From Pseudoflavitalea rhizosphaerae (lineage in GTDB: Bacteria > Bacteroidota > Bacteroidia > Chitinophagales > Chitinophagaceae): a DNA stretch of 64,000 nt. The position numbers and the translations under genes are program-made. The DNA lies in assembly GCF_003991355.1 (NCBI RefSeq), contig NZ_RCSU01000008.1, positions 212,192 through 276,191 of the forward strand, read 5' to 3'. Numbering within the stretch: position 1 is the stretch's first letter; the number at the start of each line of letters is the position of its first letter. A model generated the notes under the pieces. That model did not search any database. It was not told where the DNA came from and was given only the letters and a program-made list of their open reading frames with translations. Positions 1-8,711 of the stretch are shown in pieces.

Positions 1-1189
1 ATACGAACAACCTGTTCTTCACACCCAGGATCAGCATCAGGTGCAATCCCATCCAAACCATCCAGGCAGGAAATCCCTTCATGTGCAGTTTGGGACGGGG
101 AATATCCACCACCGCCAGGTTACGGCCAACAGTTGCCATGGAGCCTTTATCGTAATAACTGAAGCTTTTGATATGTTTTGCGCTGCTCTTGCTTTCTATG
201 CGAATCAGGTTGGCTGCCAATTGATCGGCTTGCTGAATAGCCACTGCGGCCACTTGAGGATGACCGTTAGGATACCCGGGCAGTTCCATGCTGGCGATAT
301 CGCCGATCGCATATACGTTAGCGGTATCCAGCACTTTGTTGAAACTGTCCACTTTCACCCTGTTACCTCTCGCGATCAGCTCAGGCCTGATACCGGCAGG
401 CAGGTTACCCTTGATACCAGCGGCCCAGATCACCAGTTTGGAACGGATCACGGAACCATTTTTCAACAGCACGGTTTCTCCGTCATAATCCTGAACGGCT
501 GTGCCGGTCATAACGGTAACGCCCAGCTTTTCCAGGTATTTGCGTGAATCATCGGATGATCTCTCACTCATGGCAGCCAGCGTACGGGGAGAGCCTTCCA
601 GGAGATAGATCTTCATGTTGGTGAAGTCGATCTCCGGAAAATCCCTGGGCAACACATACCTTTTCAATTCAGCCAGTGCGCCGCTGAGCTCCACTCCTGT
701 TGGGCCACCACCTACTACAACCAGGGTGAGCAACTGCTCCATCTCCTCAGGTGTAGTAGCCTGCAGGGCATCTTCAAAATGCTGGATCAGGGTATGACGC
801 AGCTGAAGCGCTTCGATAGTGCTTTTCATCGGGAATGCATGTTCTTCCAGGGCTTTGTTGCCGAAGAAATTAGTACCCGCGCCGGTGGCCAGCACCAGTA
901 CATCATATTCCATATCTCCGATAGAAGTGCGGACCAGGTTCTGACCGGACACTACTTCCTTGAGTTCACCCAAACGGATGCGTACATTCTTTGATTTGTG
1001 GAATACTTTACGAAGGGGGAAAGAAATATTACTGGCATCGAGCCCTGCGGTAGCTACCTGGTAGAACAAAGGCTGAAACTGGTGATAATTGAATCTGTCT
1101 AACAGGGTTACTTCAAATCCGGGCTTGTTGTTCAGTTTCCGGGCTAACCGGAGGCCGCCGAAGCCACCTCCTACTATCACAACTTTCAT
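1..1189 (-). CDS. ndh: Type II NADH:quinone oxidoreductase (NDH-2), 3' end outside window
   Basis: Single-subunit flavoprotein that oxidises NADH and reduces the membrane quinone without pumping protons. The translation starts MKVVIVGGGFGGL, the FAD-binding Rossmann glycine motif. It carries the second dinucleotide motif VVVGGGPTGVELSGAL near residue 160 and the FAD-ribose motif YAIGDIA near residue 305. The last visible residues form a hydrophobic stretch (FPAWMVWMGLHLMLILGV), matching the C-terminal membrane-association region of this family. The frame is open to base 1, so only the extreme C-terminus is missing. The next gene upstream is the TPR-membrane protein, separated by a palindromic repeat, so it probably has its own promoter. 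Family assignment is confident. Confidence 0.93.
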   Translation of the reverse strand, partial: MKVVIVGGGFGGLRLARKLNNKPGFEVTLLDRFNYHQFQPLFYQVATAGLDASNISFPLRKVFHKSKNVRIRLGELKEVVSGQNLVRTSIGDMEYDVLVLATGAGTNFFGNKALEEHAFPMKSTIEALQLRHTLIQHFEDALQATTPEEMEQLLTLVVVGGGPTGVELSGALAELKRYVLPRDFPEIDFTNMKIYLLEGSPRTLAAMSERSSDDSRKYLEKLGVTVMTGTAVQDYDGETVLLKNGSVIRSKLVIWAAGIKGNLPAGIRPELIARGNRVKVDSFNKVLDTANVYAIGDIASMELPGYPNGHPQVAAVAIQQADQLAANLIRIESKSSAKHIKSFSYYDKGSMATVGRNLAVVDIPRPKLHMKGFPAWMVWMGLHLMLILGVKNRLFV

Positions 1190-1302
1190 AAGGGATGCTT
1201 TAAATGCGGTGTAAAGTTACATATTTTTCAATATATTTTGAAAGTTGGAAAGTATTTGGATGTTTTTTATCATTTGTTTAACCAGGAAGATGCAGGGTGC
1301 TG

Positions 1303-1406
1303 CAGTCGCTCGCCTCTGGCGAGTGACCTGTATTGGTTCGCCTCCGGCGAACACTGCGTCGCCGGAGGCGACAAAATAGAAGTCACTCGCCGGAGGCGAG
1401 CGACTG
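1303..1406 (-). repeat. Four-hairpin palindromic repeat, copy R1
   Basis: Outer arms of 25 bp (1303-1327 and 1382-1406) are complementary with one mismatch. Each arm is itself a hairpin of the CTCGCC/GGCGAG type. Between them lie a GTTCGCC...GGCGAAC hairpin and a GTCGCC...GGCGAC hairpin. It follows the stop of the TPR-membrane gene by 58 bp. Strand is given as that of the gene it follows. Related copies are at 42610, 45630, 60280 and 63860. Confidence 0.92.
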
Positions 1407-1465
1407 GCCACATGCTGTAATTCCGGGCCACATGCTGTAATTCCGGGCTACATACTGTAATTATT
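1406..1465. repeat. 20-bp tandem repeat, three units
   Basis: Units at 1406-1425 and 1426-1445 are identical (GGCCACATGCTGTAATTCCG). The third, at 1446-1465, is degenerate. The array fills the space between palindrome R1 and the stop codon of the TPR-membrane gene. A similar single sequence (GGGCACATCCTGAATTATT) borders copy R3 on its gene-proximal side, so the unit looks like a duplicated flank of the palindrome. Confidence 0.85.
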
Positions 1466-2724
1466 TATCTGCGGGTAAACGCCGCTACCCAGGTAAATGC
1501 GATCACCGCAATAACATATACCCAGAACAGGTTCATGGTGATAAGACCGGTAATAGTCAGCCCGATAAAAAACAGTCCTGCCAGGATCAGCCCCATCGCA
1601 TATAGTTGCCCGATAGTATTGTTGCGGAGGCGTAACGGAAGTTCGAGAACGCTCAATGGCAATGCCAGCGTAAGCGCAATCACACCTGCAATGAAATACA
1701 CGGATTCATCACTGGTCTGTGTAGCCAGGTGGTAGATCAGAAGCCCGATCCCAGACAACAAAGCTGAAGTGGTGAGCACTGCTCCCCATTTTTCACTGCC
1801 GGTGAGCGCATGCTTTCCGTCTTTATGGAAAAATAGAAAAATATTCGCCAGTGGATTGATGAACCAGGAAGCCAGCGCAACCAGGATGTACAGGCCCACG
1901 ATGATCTTCCCAAAAGTTGCGATAGCCGGCGAAGCATGTGTAGACAGCATATCAATGGCCCTTATGCCCAGGTAGATGCCAATAGGGATGGCCCATTTGG
2001 CGTGCCTGCTCTTGTTGTTGATCCAGAAACTGTATTGAAGCAACCATTTATAAGGAGGGATATTCGCTTTGAGGGATTGTTTCAACCCCGCCCTGGCAGC
2101 TTCTGCATTGGGATTGAGACGAAGTGCTTCGCGGAAATGCACGGTCGCTTCTTTTTGTTTTCCTTTTTCCAGCAGGTTCCAGCCTACGGTGATATGCGTG
2201 TAATAATTCTCCGGGTCCTGGTCCAGTACGGTCCGCATCGTATCGATGCTTTCATCGGTGCGGTCCAGTTTATTGAGTGCTGTGGCGCGTGCATTCAGAC
2301 AGCTGATATTTTCGGGATCGATGCTCAGTCCATCATTCGCTTTTTCCAGTGCATCGGTGAACATATTCTTCTCCAGAAACAGCAATGCCCAGAGTCCGAA
2401 GTAATCGGGCTGGTACGGATGCAGCTCGATGGCCTTGCGGATATTCAATTGTGCATAAGCGTTATTGTCAACACTGTAATATCCGAATGCCAGCAGGTAA
2501 TAGTAATAGCTTTCGGTGGGCTCCAGGCTGATGGCGCGCTGAGCCAGTTCCATTCCCTCCTTATATTTTTTCTGATCAAACCGGGCGCGGGCCATGAGTG
2601 AAAGGGCATGATCATTATTGGGATCGGCCTGCAGAACTTCACTGAGCTGCCTGATGGCGTCTTCCGATCTTCCCTGTGAGAGCAGCAGATGGGCTCTTTG
2701 TATCAAAACGATAGTGTCCGCCAT
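1465..2724 (-). CDS. TPR protein with C-terminal membrane domain
   Basis: A 419-residue protein. Roughly residues 1-215 are tandem tetratricopeptide repeats (for example YYYYLLAFGYYSVDNNAYAQ and the NPNAEAARAG repeat end). Residues from about 240 to 416 contain around six hydrophobic segments and end with short basic TRR. The TPR part is predicted to face the cytoplasm because there is no signal peptide. It starts two bases after the stop of the TPR-AAA+ ATPase gene, so the two are almost certainly co-transcribed. I infer that it is a membrane anchor or adaptor for that ATPase. No enzymatic motif is visible and no gene name is justified. Confidence 0.88.
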   Translation of the reverse strand: MADTIVLIQRAHLLLSQGRSEDAIRQLSEVLQADPNNDHALSLMARARFDQKKYKEGMELAQRAISLEPTESYYYYLLAFGYYSVDNNAYAQLNIRKAIELHPYQPDYFGLWALLFLEKNMFTDALEKANDGLSIDPENISCLNARATALNKLDRTDESIDTMRTVLDQDPENYYTHITVGWNLLEKGKQKEATVHFREALRLNPNAEAARAGLKQSLKANIPPYKWLLQYSFWINNKSRHAKWAIPIGIYLGIRAIDMLSTHASPAIATFGKIIVGLYILVALASWFINPLANIFLFFHKDGKHALTGSEKWGAVLTTSALLSGIGLLIYHLATQTSDESVYFIAGVIALTLALPLSVLELPLRLRNNTIGQLYAMGLILAGLFFIGLTITGLITMNLFWVYVIAVIAFTWVAAFTRR

Positions 2725-2726
2725 GC

Positions 2727-4061
2727 TTACTTTTTGATCTTGAGAAATTTCAGGATATCATCATAGAGGCCGGACTCGTTCGCATAGAGTGCGTAATTGC
2801 GTGCAGACGCAAACCATTCCAGGGTTGTGGCGCGATGTGTTTTCACCCCTTTCAGCAGATCTTTGGTGCCGATAGGCTGTAATACGCCACTGCTGAGGGA
2901 TTCACGGAGTTTATCTTCAATGGCGATATCGATCACGGCCTGCAGGTCAGCGCCGGAATAATCGTTCGTTTCCTTCGCTATCTTCTTCACATCCACCTCC
3001 TGCACTGGTTTGTTCTGTAACATACTTTCCAGGATCTCTTCCCGCGCTTTTTCATCCGGTGGCTCCACAAAGATCACGCGGTCGAAGCGGCCGGGGCGGC
3101 GGAAGGCCGGGTCCACGCTCCAGGGAGCATTGGTGGCGGCCAGGATCAGTACACCTTCATTGCTGCTGTTCACGCCATCCATTTCCGAAAGGAACTGGTT
3201 GATCACATGACGCATGGCGGACTGCTTCATATCATTGCGGCTGGCGCCCATGGCATCCACTTCGTCGAAGAATAGCACACAGGGCGCATTCTTGCGGGCC
3301 AGTTCAAAAATGGCGTGCAGGTTCTTTTCACTGTTACCGATCCACATGTCGAGAATATCATGCAAACCAATGCTTATGAATTTCGCATCTATCTCCCCCG
3401 CCGTGGCTTTGGCAATGAAGGTTTTGCCGCAACCGGGAGGACCATACAATAAGATCCCGCCACCTGTTTTCTTGCCGAATGCCTTGTAGAGCTCCGGGTT
3501 CTTCAGAGGCTGGATGATCTTGATGGCGATCTCGTCCTTGATGCGCTTCATTCCGCCTACATCGGAGAATTTTACATCGGGTTTCTGCAGGAAGTATTTA
3601 CTGTCTGAACCGGTTCGTGCATAATCTTCCTCCTCTTCTTCTTCGAAATCGGAATTACTACCGTGGCCGGACATACGCAGCATCTGATCGATCTCCTCAT
3701 CCCTGAATTCAGGATGCAGGGCAATCACTTTCTGGTATACTTCCACTGCCTGTGCGCGGGAGTTTTCTTTCAAAAGGCATTTCACGTAGAGCACCATGGC
3801 GGGAACAGGCATACTATCCTGTATCTCTTCATAGATGATGAGCGCTGTTGAATATTTGTGCTGATGGAAGGAAGCCTCGGCCAGGCCGAGCTTCGCTTTG
3901 AGATTTCCGTAACTTCTTGCCAGCACTTCGCTGAACTGGGAAGATGCCTCTGCATACATTTTTGCTTTCAGCATCACTTCCGCCAGGTGAAGACGCAGGG
4001 GTACATTCTCAGGAGATAATTCTACTGCTTCTTTTAACTGTCTGATGGTTTCGTTGTCCAT
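2727..4061 (-). CDS. TPR-AAA+ ATPase (Cdc48/Vps4-like module)
   Basis: A 444-residue ATPase. Residues 1-130 are TPR-like, 139-148 are a very acidic linker (DFEEEEEEDY), and about 165-430 form a single AAA+ domain. Visible motifs are Walker A GPPGCGKT, Walker B VLFFDEVDAMG, sensor-1 AATN and the paired arginine fingers in RRPGRFDR, all of the classic Cdc48/FtsH/Vps4 clade. There is no transmembrane segment and no HExxH protease motif, so it is not FtsH. It lies 9 bp after serA and 2 bp before the TPR-membrane gene. The likely role is ATP-driven remodelling of a protein partner; the substrate is unknown. Confidence 0.9.
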   Translation of the reverse strand: MDNETIRQLKEAVELSPENVPLRLHLAEVMLKAKMYAEASSQFSEVLARSYGNLKAKLGLAEASFHQHKYSTALIIYEEIQDSMPVPAMVLYVKCLLKENSRAQAVEVYQKVIALHPEFRDEEIDQMLRMSGHGSNSDFEEEEEEDYARTGSDSKYFLQKPDVKFSDVGGMKRIKDEIAIKIIQPLKNPELYKAFGKKTGGGILLYGPPGCGKTFIAKATAGEIDAKFISIGLHDILDMWIGNSEKNLHAIFELARKNAPCVLFFDEVDAMGASRNDMKQSAMRHVINQFLSEMDGVNSSNEGVLILAATNAPWSVDPAFRRPGRFDRVIFVEPPDEKAREEILESMLQNKPVQEVDVKKIAKETNDYSGADLQAVIDIAIEDKLRESLSSGVLQPIGTKDLLKGVKTHRATTLEWFASARNYALYANESGLYDDILKFLKIKK

Positions 4062-4070
4062 GAGTATGCT

Positions 4071-5309
4071 TTAGTACAACAGCCTCACCTTGATCGTTTC
4101 CTTCACATCTTTCAATAACTGGAAGGCTGTATTGGATATTTTTCTGTCTACATCCAGCACCACATACCCGATCTCGTCGTTCGTTTTGAGGTATTGGCCC
4201 AGGATGTTGATATTGTTCTTACTTAATGTTGTATTGATCTCACTCAGTACACCGGGCACGTTGCGGTGCACGTGCAGGATGCGGTGTGTGCCTTCCTGCG
4301 GAGGCAGGCTGAGGGATGGTACTGTATGGGAACCAATGGTAACGCCCATTTCAAGGAATTGGAAAAGCTTGTTGCTCACATCGTCCCCGATATTCATTTG
4401 TGCTTCCTCGGTTGAACCGCCGATATGGGGTGTGAGGATAACGTTTGGCAGGCCCATGAGTGGTGATGTGAATTTATCGCCATTCTTTTCAGGCTCCCAG
4501 GGGAAAACGTCGATGGCAGCGCCGCCAACCTGGCCTTCTTTGATAGCAGATGCCAGGGCATCCAGGTCAACCACTTCTCCCCTTGCATAATTAAGGAGGA
4601 TCGCTCCTTTCTTCAAATGCTTGAGGGTGGATTTATTGATCATGTTCCTGGTTGAATCGTTATCGGGAACATGCAAGGTTACAATATCCGCCTGATTCAA
4701 AACATCCTTTAACGTTCTTTTGGCAACGGCATTGCCAAGGGGGAGCCTGGTTACTGCATCGTAGAAGATCACTTTCATGCCGAGCGCTTCCGCCAGTACA
4801 CTCACCTGCGATCCGATATTTCCATATCCGATGATGCCCAGCGTTTTTCCACGGAGCTCGAAACTGCCTTTGGCGTCTTTATTCCAGATGCCTTCATGGG
4901 CAGCCTTATTCTTGTCCGGAATGCGGCGGATCAGCATAACAGACAAACCTATCACCAATTCAGCCACGGAACGGGTGTTGGAATAAGGAGCATTGAATAC
5001 AACTACACCATGTTCTGTAGCGGATTGCAGGTTAACCTGGTTCACGCCGATACAGAAACAACCGATGGCCTGGAGCTTTTTTGCGGCATCCAGTACAGCC
5101 GGTGTGATCTGTGACTTGGACCGGATCCCGAGCAGGTGCACGTCTTTCACTGCCTTGATCAGTTCTTCTTCCGAAAGGGCGCCGCTGAGTTTCTTCACGG
5201 AGGCGTATCCGGCTTCAGTGAAGTGTTTGACGGCTTTGTCGCTGATATTCTCCAGGAACAGGATGTTCACTTTTTCCTTGGGGTAGCTTGTATTTTTTTT
5301 GTCAGTCAT
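4071..5309 (-). CDS. serA: D-3-phosphoglycerate dehydrogenase with ACT domain
   Basis: Catalyses the first step of serine synthesis, oxidising 3-phosphoglycerate with NAD. The 412-residue length matches the E. coli-type enzyme. Visible are the Rossmann motif GIIGYGNIGSQV near 160-170, the substrate arginine region NYARGEVVDLDAL near 240, the catalytic histidine in TPHIGGSTEEAQ near 295, and a C-terminal ACT domain beginning HVHRNVPGVLSEI that normally binds serine for feedback inhibition. ATG start with no competing upstream start. It heads a run with the TPR-AAA+ and TPR-membrane genes; the functional link is not obvious. Confidence 0.95.
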   Translation of the reverse strand: MTDKKNTSYPKEKVNILFLENISDKAVKHFTEAGYASVKKLSGALSEEELIKAVKDVHLLGIRSKSQITPAVLDAAKKLQAIGCFCIGVNQVNLQSATEHGVVVFNAPYSNTRSVAELVIGLSVMLIRRIPDKNKAAHEGIWNKDAKGSFELRGKTLGIIGYGNIGSQVSVLAEALGMKVIFYDAVTRLPLGNAVAKRTLKDVLNQADIVTLHVPDNDSTRNMINKSTLKHLKKGAILLNYARGEVVDLDALASAIKEGQVGGAAIDVFPWEPEKNGDKFTSPLMGLPNVILTPHIGGSTEEAQMNIGDDVSNKLFQFLEMGVTIGSHTVPSLSLPPQEGTHRILHVHRNVPGVLSEINTTLSKNNINILGQYLKTNDEIGYVVLDVDRKISNTAFQLLKDVKETIKVRLLY

Positions 5310-5450
5310 ATATAATTGGCTTCTCTTTTGCGTTAATGCCTATGGCACATGAGGAAAAACAAATGAGTTTTGGTTCAGGTTTGCAAAGATGTCCCTTAAA
5401 TTTGAAACGGAAAAAACGGATTGCATAACTGAACGATTGTTCGTTTGTTG

Positions 5451-5458
5451 TACTTTTG
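5451..5458 (+). promoter_or_regulatory. Bacteroidota -7 promoter box for the serine hydrolase
   Basis: TACTTTTG matches TAnnTTTG exactly. TTG runs lie upstream (5421, 5437, 5442) but none has ideal spacing. The TTG at 5456 lies inside the box, which argues against it being the translation start. Confidence 0.45.
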
Positions 5459-5491
5459 CCGCTCAATAACCTATTCAAAACAGACACCCTT

Positions 5492-6796
5492 TTGAAGAAT
5501 GTAACAAGGCTCGTTCCGTTACTGGTTTTCGCATTCAGCTGCGGTCATGTAACAGACAAGGAAGCATTAGAGAATAAAGCATCGCAAACAGCTCTGACCA
5601 GCGCAATTTCCAATACATCGCGCAACAGAGACCTGTACCTGGATAAAGTAAAACAGTTTGTAGATACCAATTTCAAGAATGGTTTCAATGGCAGTATCCT
5701 TGTTGCCAAAGATGATGAGATCATTTACGAAAAATATGGCGGCTACGCCAATCCCCGCATTCCTGCAGACAGTATCGATGCACATACTCCCATTCACCTG
5801 GCATCAGTGTCTAAAACTTTCACCGGCATGGCCGTGTGTAAACTCTGGGAAGAAGGAAGGATCAATATCGATGACAGTGTTGGGACCTATCTCGCCGGTT
5901 TCCCACTCAGCAGGGTAACCGTTCGCATGCTGCTCAACCACCGTAGCGGTATCCCCAAGTACGATCATTACATGGGCAGTATGGGATGGGACCGCCGCAA
6001 ACAGATCAGTAACCAGGATGTGCTCGACTTCCTCATCGCCAAAAGAAAACAGATCCCCTGCGGTACCCCCAACAGAAGCTTCAGCTACAGCAATACCAAC
6101 TATGCCCTGCTGGCCCTCATGATCGAAAAAGTAACGGGCAAGTTCTACGGAGATTATCTCAAACAAACTTTCTTCGACAGCATCGGAATGAAAGACACTT
6201 ATGTTTTCACCAATGCCTATGCGAATCATTATCTCCCTTCCTACTTCAATAACGGCAAGCTATATCCGCTGGATTTCCTAGACCTCGTGTATGGTGATAA
6301 GAACATCTACTCCACTCCCCGCGATCTGATGAAATGGGACGAAGCCCTGCGCAACGGCAGGTTCTTCAACCAGGCAACACTGGAAGCAGCCTATACCCCC
6401 TACTCCAACGAAAAGCCTGGCACACATAATTATGGCCTCGGCTGGAGAATGTACGTGTTGAAGAATGGAAAGAAACTGATCTACCATAACGGCTGGTGGC
6501 ATGGTAACAGAACCGCCTTCTATCGTTTGATAGATGAGAACACCACTATCATCGCCCTTTGTAATAACGACAGCAAAAGGATTTATAAGGTGCGTGAAAT
6601 GGCCGATATCTTCGGTGATTACATGCAGGGACTGGATGAAGGCGATGAAGAAACAGTGGTAAAAACAGCGCCTGTTATCAGAAAGAAATCTCCTGTAGTG
6701 AAGAAGAAAAGCTCCGCTGCATATGCATCCAAATCTTCACCGAAGAAAACGAAGGGCAAGCGCACCACTTCTACGAAATATGCGGCGAAGAAATAA
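5492..6796 (+). CDS. Serine hydrolase, class C beta-lactamase-like fold, predicted lipoprotein
   Basis: Exported penicillin-binding-protein-like hydrolase. The SxxK motif is in LASVSKTF (about residue 107), the YxN motif in FSYSNTNYA (about 197), and a KTG-equivalent HNG in YHNGWWHGN (about 331). I chose TTG 5492 because it gives a compact signal sequence ending in LVFAFSCG with a lipobox-like cysteine; the frame stays open to TTG 5456, but that lies in the promoter box. The last ~45 residues are Lys/Ser-rich (KKSPVVKKKSSAAYASKSS), an unusual basic tail that might bind peptidoglycan or nucleic acid. The substrate (D-amino peptides, esters or beta-lactams) cannot be read from sequence. Confidence 0.87.
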   Translation: MKNVTRLVPLLVFAFSCGHVTDKEALENKASQTALTSAISNTSRNRDLYLDKVKQFVDTNFKNGFNGSILVAKDDEIIYEKYGGYANPRIPADSIDAHTPIHLASVSKTFTGMAVCKLWEEGRINIDDSVGTYLAGFPLSRVTVRMLLNHRSGIPKYDHYMGSMGWDRRKQISNQDVLDFLIAKRKQIPCGTPNRSFSYSNTNYALLALMIEKVTGKFYGDYLKQTFFDSIGMKDTYVFTNAYANHYLPSYFNNGKLYPLDFLDLVYGDKNIYSTPRDLMKWDEALRNGRFFNQATLEAAYTPYSNEKPGTHNYGLGWRMYVLKNGKKLIYHNGWWHGNRTAFYRLIDENTTIIALCNNDSKRIYKVREMADIFGDYMQGLDEGDEETVVKTAPVIRKKSPVVKKKSSAAYASKSSPKKTKGKRTTSTKYAAKK

Positions 6797-6935
6797 GGTT
6801 GCTCATCGTTTCCATGCTTTTTCCATTTCGCAAACTCAGCAGGGTTTACAAAGTAAGGTGCAAAATCCCCGATGCAGCTGGACCGGGAAGCAGGTTATTG
6901 GATAGCAATCCATGACACAATTGCCCGGGGAATGC

Positions 6936-6943
6936 TATTTTTG
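6936..6943 (+). promoter_or_regulatory. -7 promoter box for nnrD/nnrE
   Basis: TATTTTTG matches TAnnTTTG and lies about 50 bp before the start codon. The -33 element is not clear. Confidence 0.45.
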
Positions 6944-6992
6944 TTCCGGGTAATGGTTATAACAGCAACATTTACTGTATCAACAAACCTAT

Positions 6993-8510
6993 ATGCAAAT
7001 CCTTACTGCTGCCCAGATCCGCGCATGGGATGAATACACCATCCGTGAACTTCCCATCCAAAGTATCGATCTCATGGAGCGTGCTTCCACCGCCTGTTTC
7101 GACTGGCTGATGGAAAACGGCTTCAGGCAAAATGCATTCACGATCTTCTGTGGCAAGGGCAATAATGGCGGAGATGGTCTTGCCATTGCAAGGATGCTGT
7201 CACAGTCAGGTCATACAGTAACGGTGTTCATTCTTGAATTCGGCGCCAAAGGCACTGCAGATTTCCAAACCAACCTGGCGCGGATCCACCAGACCGATGC
7301 GGTGATCAAATTCATTTCTACCGTTGAAGCCCTCCACCCTATCGATGAAAATGCCATCGTGATCGATGCATTGCTGGGAACAGGTCTCAACCGTCCGCTC
7401 GACGGACTTACCAGCGCTGTTGTTCAGCATATCAATCGTTCAGGCAATACCGTTATTGCCATCGATATTCCCAGTGGTTTGTTTGCAGATAAAAGCTCCA
7501 AAGAACAAACGGCGATCGAAGCAGCTCATACGCTGAGCTTTCAGTGTTACAAAACAGCCTTCCTGTTTGCTGAGAATGCCGGCAGGCTGGGTGAAATAAG
7601 TGTCCTCGATATCGGACTGCATCCTGGTTATCTGTCTGCCATCACCCCGGAATACCAGTTTATTGATGAAAGTATTGTGAATGCGATCCTGCAACCGCGG
7701 AAGAAGTTTGCACATAAAGGCAACTTCGGTCATGCGGCACTGATAGCAGGCAGTATGGGAATGATGGGCGCTGCATTGCTCAGCGCAAAAGCCTGCCTCA
7801 GGAGCGGCGTGGGAAAACTCACCTGTTACATTCCCAGGGCCGGTTACGAGATCATACAGTCAAGGGTACCCGAAGCCATGTGCAGGATTGCAGGTACTGA
7901 TCATATTGGCAGTATCGACAGTTTTGAAGGTTATTCCGCTATTGGTGCAGGACCGGGATTGGGCCGGGAAGATGATATCCTTCGGATGCTGCAATCACTT
8001 TTTCAACAAAGCAAATCCACGCTGGTGCTTGATGCTGATGCACTCAATGTTTTATCCGCTGATAAAACATTGATGGAGGGGTTGCCCCGCAGAACTGTGA
8101 TCACTCCGCATGTAAAAGAACTGGAAAGACTTTTCGGCGCCTCCTCCAATGATTTCGAGAGAATGGAAACGGCCAGGGAAAAATCAAAAGAACTCGGCAT
8201 TACCATTGTACTGAAAGGTGCTTTTTCGCTGGTGGCAACACCTGGAGGAATGGCCTGGTTCAACAGTACCGGTAATCCCGGGATGGCAACAGGTGGCAGT
8301 GGTGATGTACTCACCGGTATCATCACCGGACTGGCGGCCCAGGGGTATATTCCCGAACAGGCAGCCATCGCCGGCGTTTTCCTCCATGGACTGGCAGGTG
8401 ATCTCGCAGCCGCTGCTATTTCCGAACAGGCACTCATTGCTTCGGACATCACTGCCTTCCTGGGTGATGCTTTTCTGCAATTACAGGAATACTCAAAAGA
8501 GGAAGGATGA
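6993..8510 (+). CDS. nnrD: Bifunctional NAD(P)H-hydrate epimerase / ADP-dependent NAD(P)H-hydrate dehydratase
   Basis: Repairs hydrated NADH and NADPH. The N-terminal YjeF_N epimerase domain has the glycine-rich phosphate-binding motif CGKGNNGGDGL (residues 53-63). The C-terminal ribokinase-like dehydratase domain starts near residue 230, has the GAGPGLG segment, and has the catalytic GNPGMATGGSGDVLTG motif near 425-440. The full 505 residues match the fused bacterial form. ATG start. The gene stands alone between the serine hydrolase and the beta-helix protein. Confidence 0.95.
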   Translation: MQILTAAQIRAWDEYTIRELPIQSIDLMERASTACFDWLMENGFRQNAFTIFCGKGNNGGDGLAIARMLSQSGHTVTVFILEFGAKGTADFQTNLARIHQTDAVIKFISTVEALHPIDENAIVIDALLGTGLNRPLDGLTSAVVQHINRSGNTVIAIDIPSGLFADKSSKEQTAIEAAHTLSFQCYKTAFLFAENAGRLGEISVLDIGLHPGYLSAITPEYQFIDESIVNAILQPRKKFAHKGNFGHAALIAGSMGMMGAALLSAKACLRSGVGKLTCYIPRAGYEIIQSRVPEAMCRIAGTDHIGSIDSFEGYSAIGAGPGLGREDDILRMLQSLFQQSKSTLVLDADALNVLSADKTLMEGLPRRTVITPHVKELERLFGASSNDFERMETAREKSKELGITIVLKGAFSLVATPGGMAWFNSTGNPGMATGGSGDVLTGIITGLAAQGYIPEQAAIAGVFLHGLAGDLAAAAISEQALIASDITAFLGDAFLQLQEYSKEEG

Positions 8511-8711
8511 CCTTTAGCTGTCCGTCTATTTTCTGGAACCCGGGAAAAATGTTCCCGGACTGTTTTAAAAATTCCCTTGACTTTTGGTAAACTATTTCTA
8601 TATTAGCAACGTAGATTACTTTGCATAATTCCACTTCCTATTAAGAGACCTCAAAGTCCACTTTCCTCCTCTCAGCTTATTGAACTCTCTCTGATCACCT
8701 AAAGGATATTT

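Noticed and set aside
1217..1420. Small reading frames on both strands with residues like FASGEHCVAGGDK
   Set aside because: They run through the palindromic repeat R1. Similar peptides arise in other copies on either strand, so they are products of the repeat and not genes.
1406..1465. Tandem repeat as a CRISPR-like array
   Set aside because: Units are directly adjacent without spacers and no cas genes are nearby.
1936..2601. 221-codon plus-strand frame over the TPR-membrane gene
   Set aside because: Antisense shadow of a TPR coding region.
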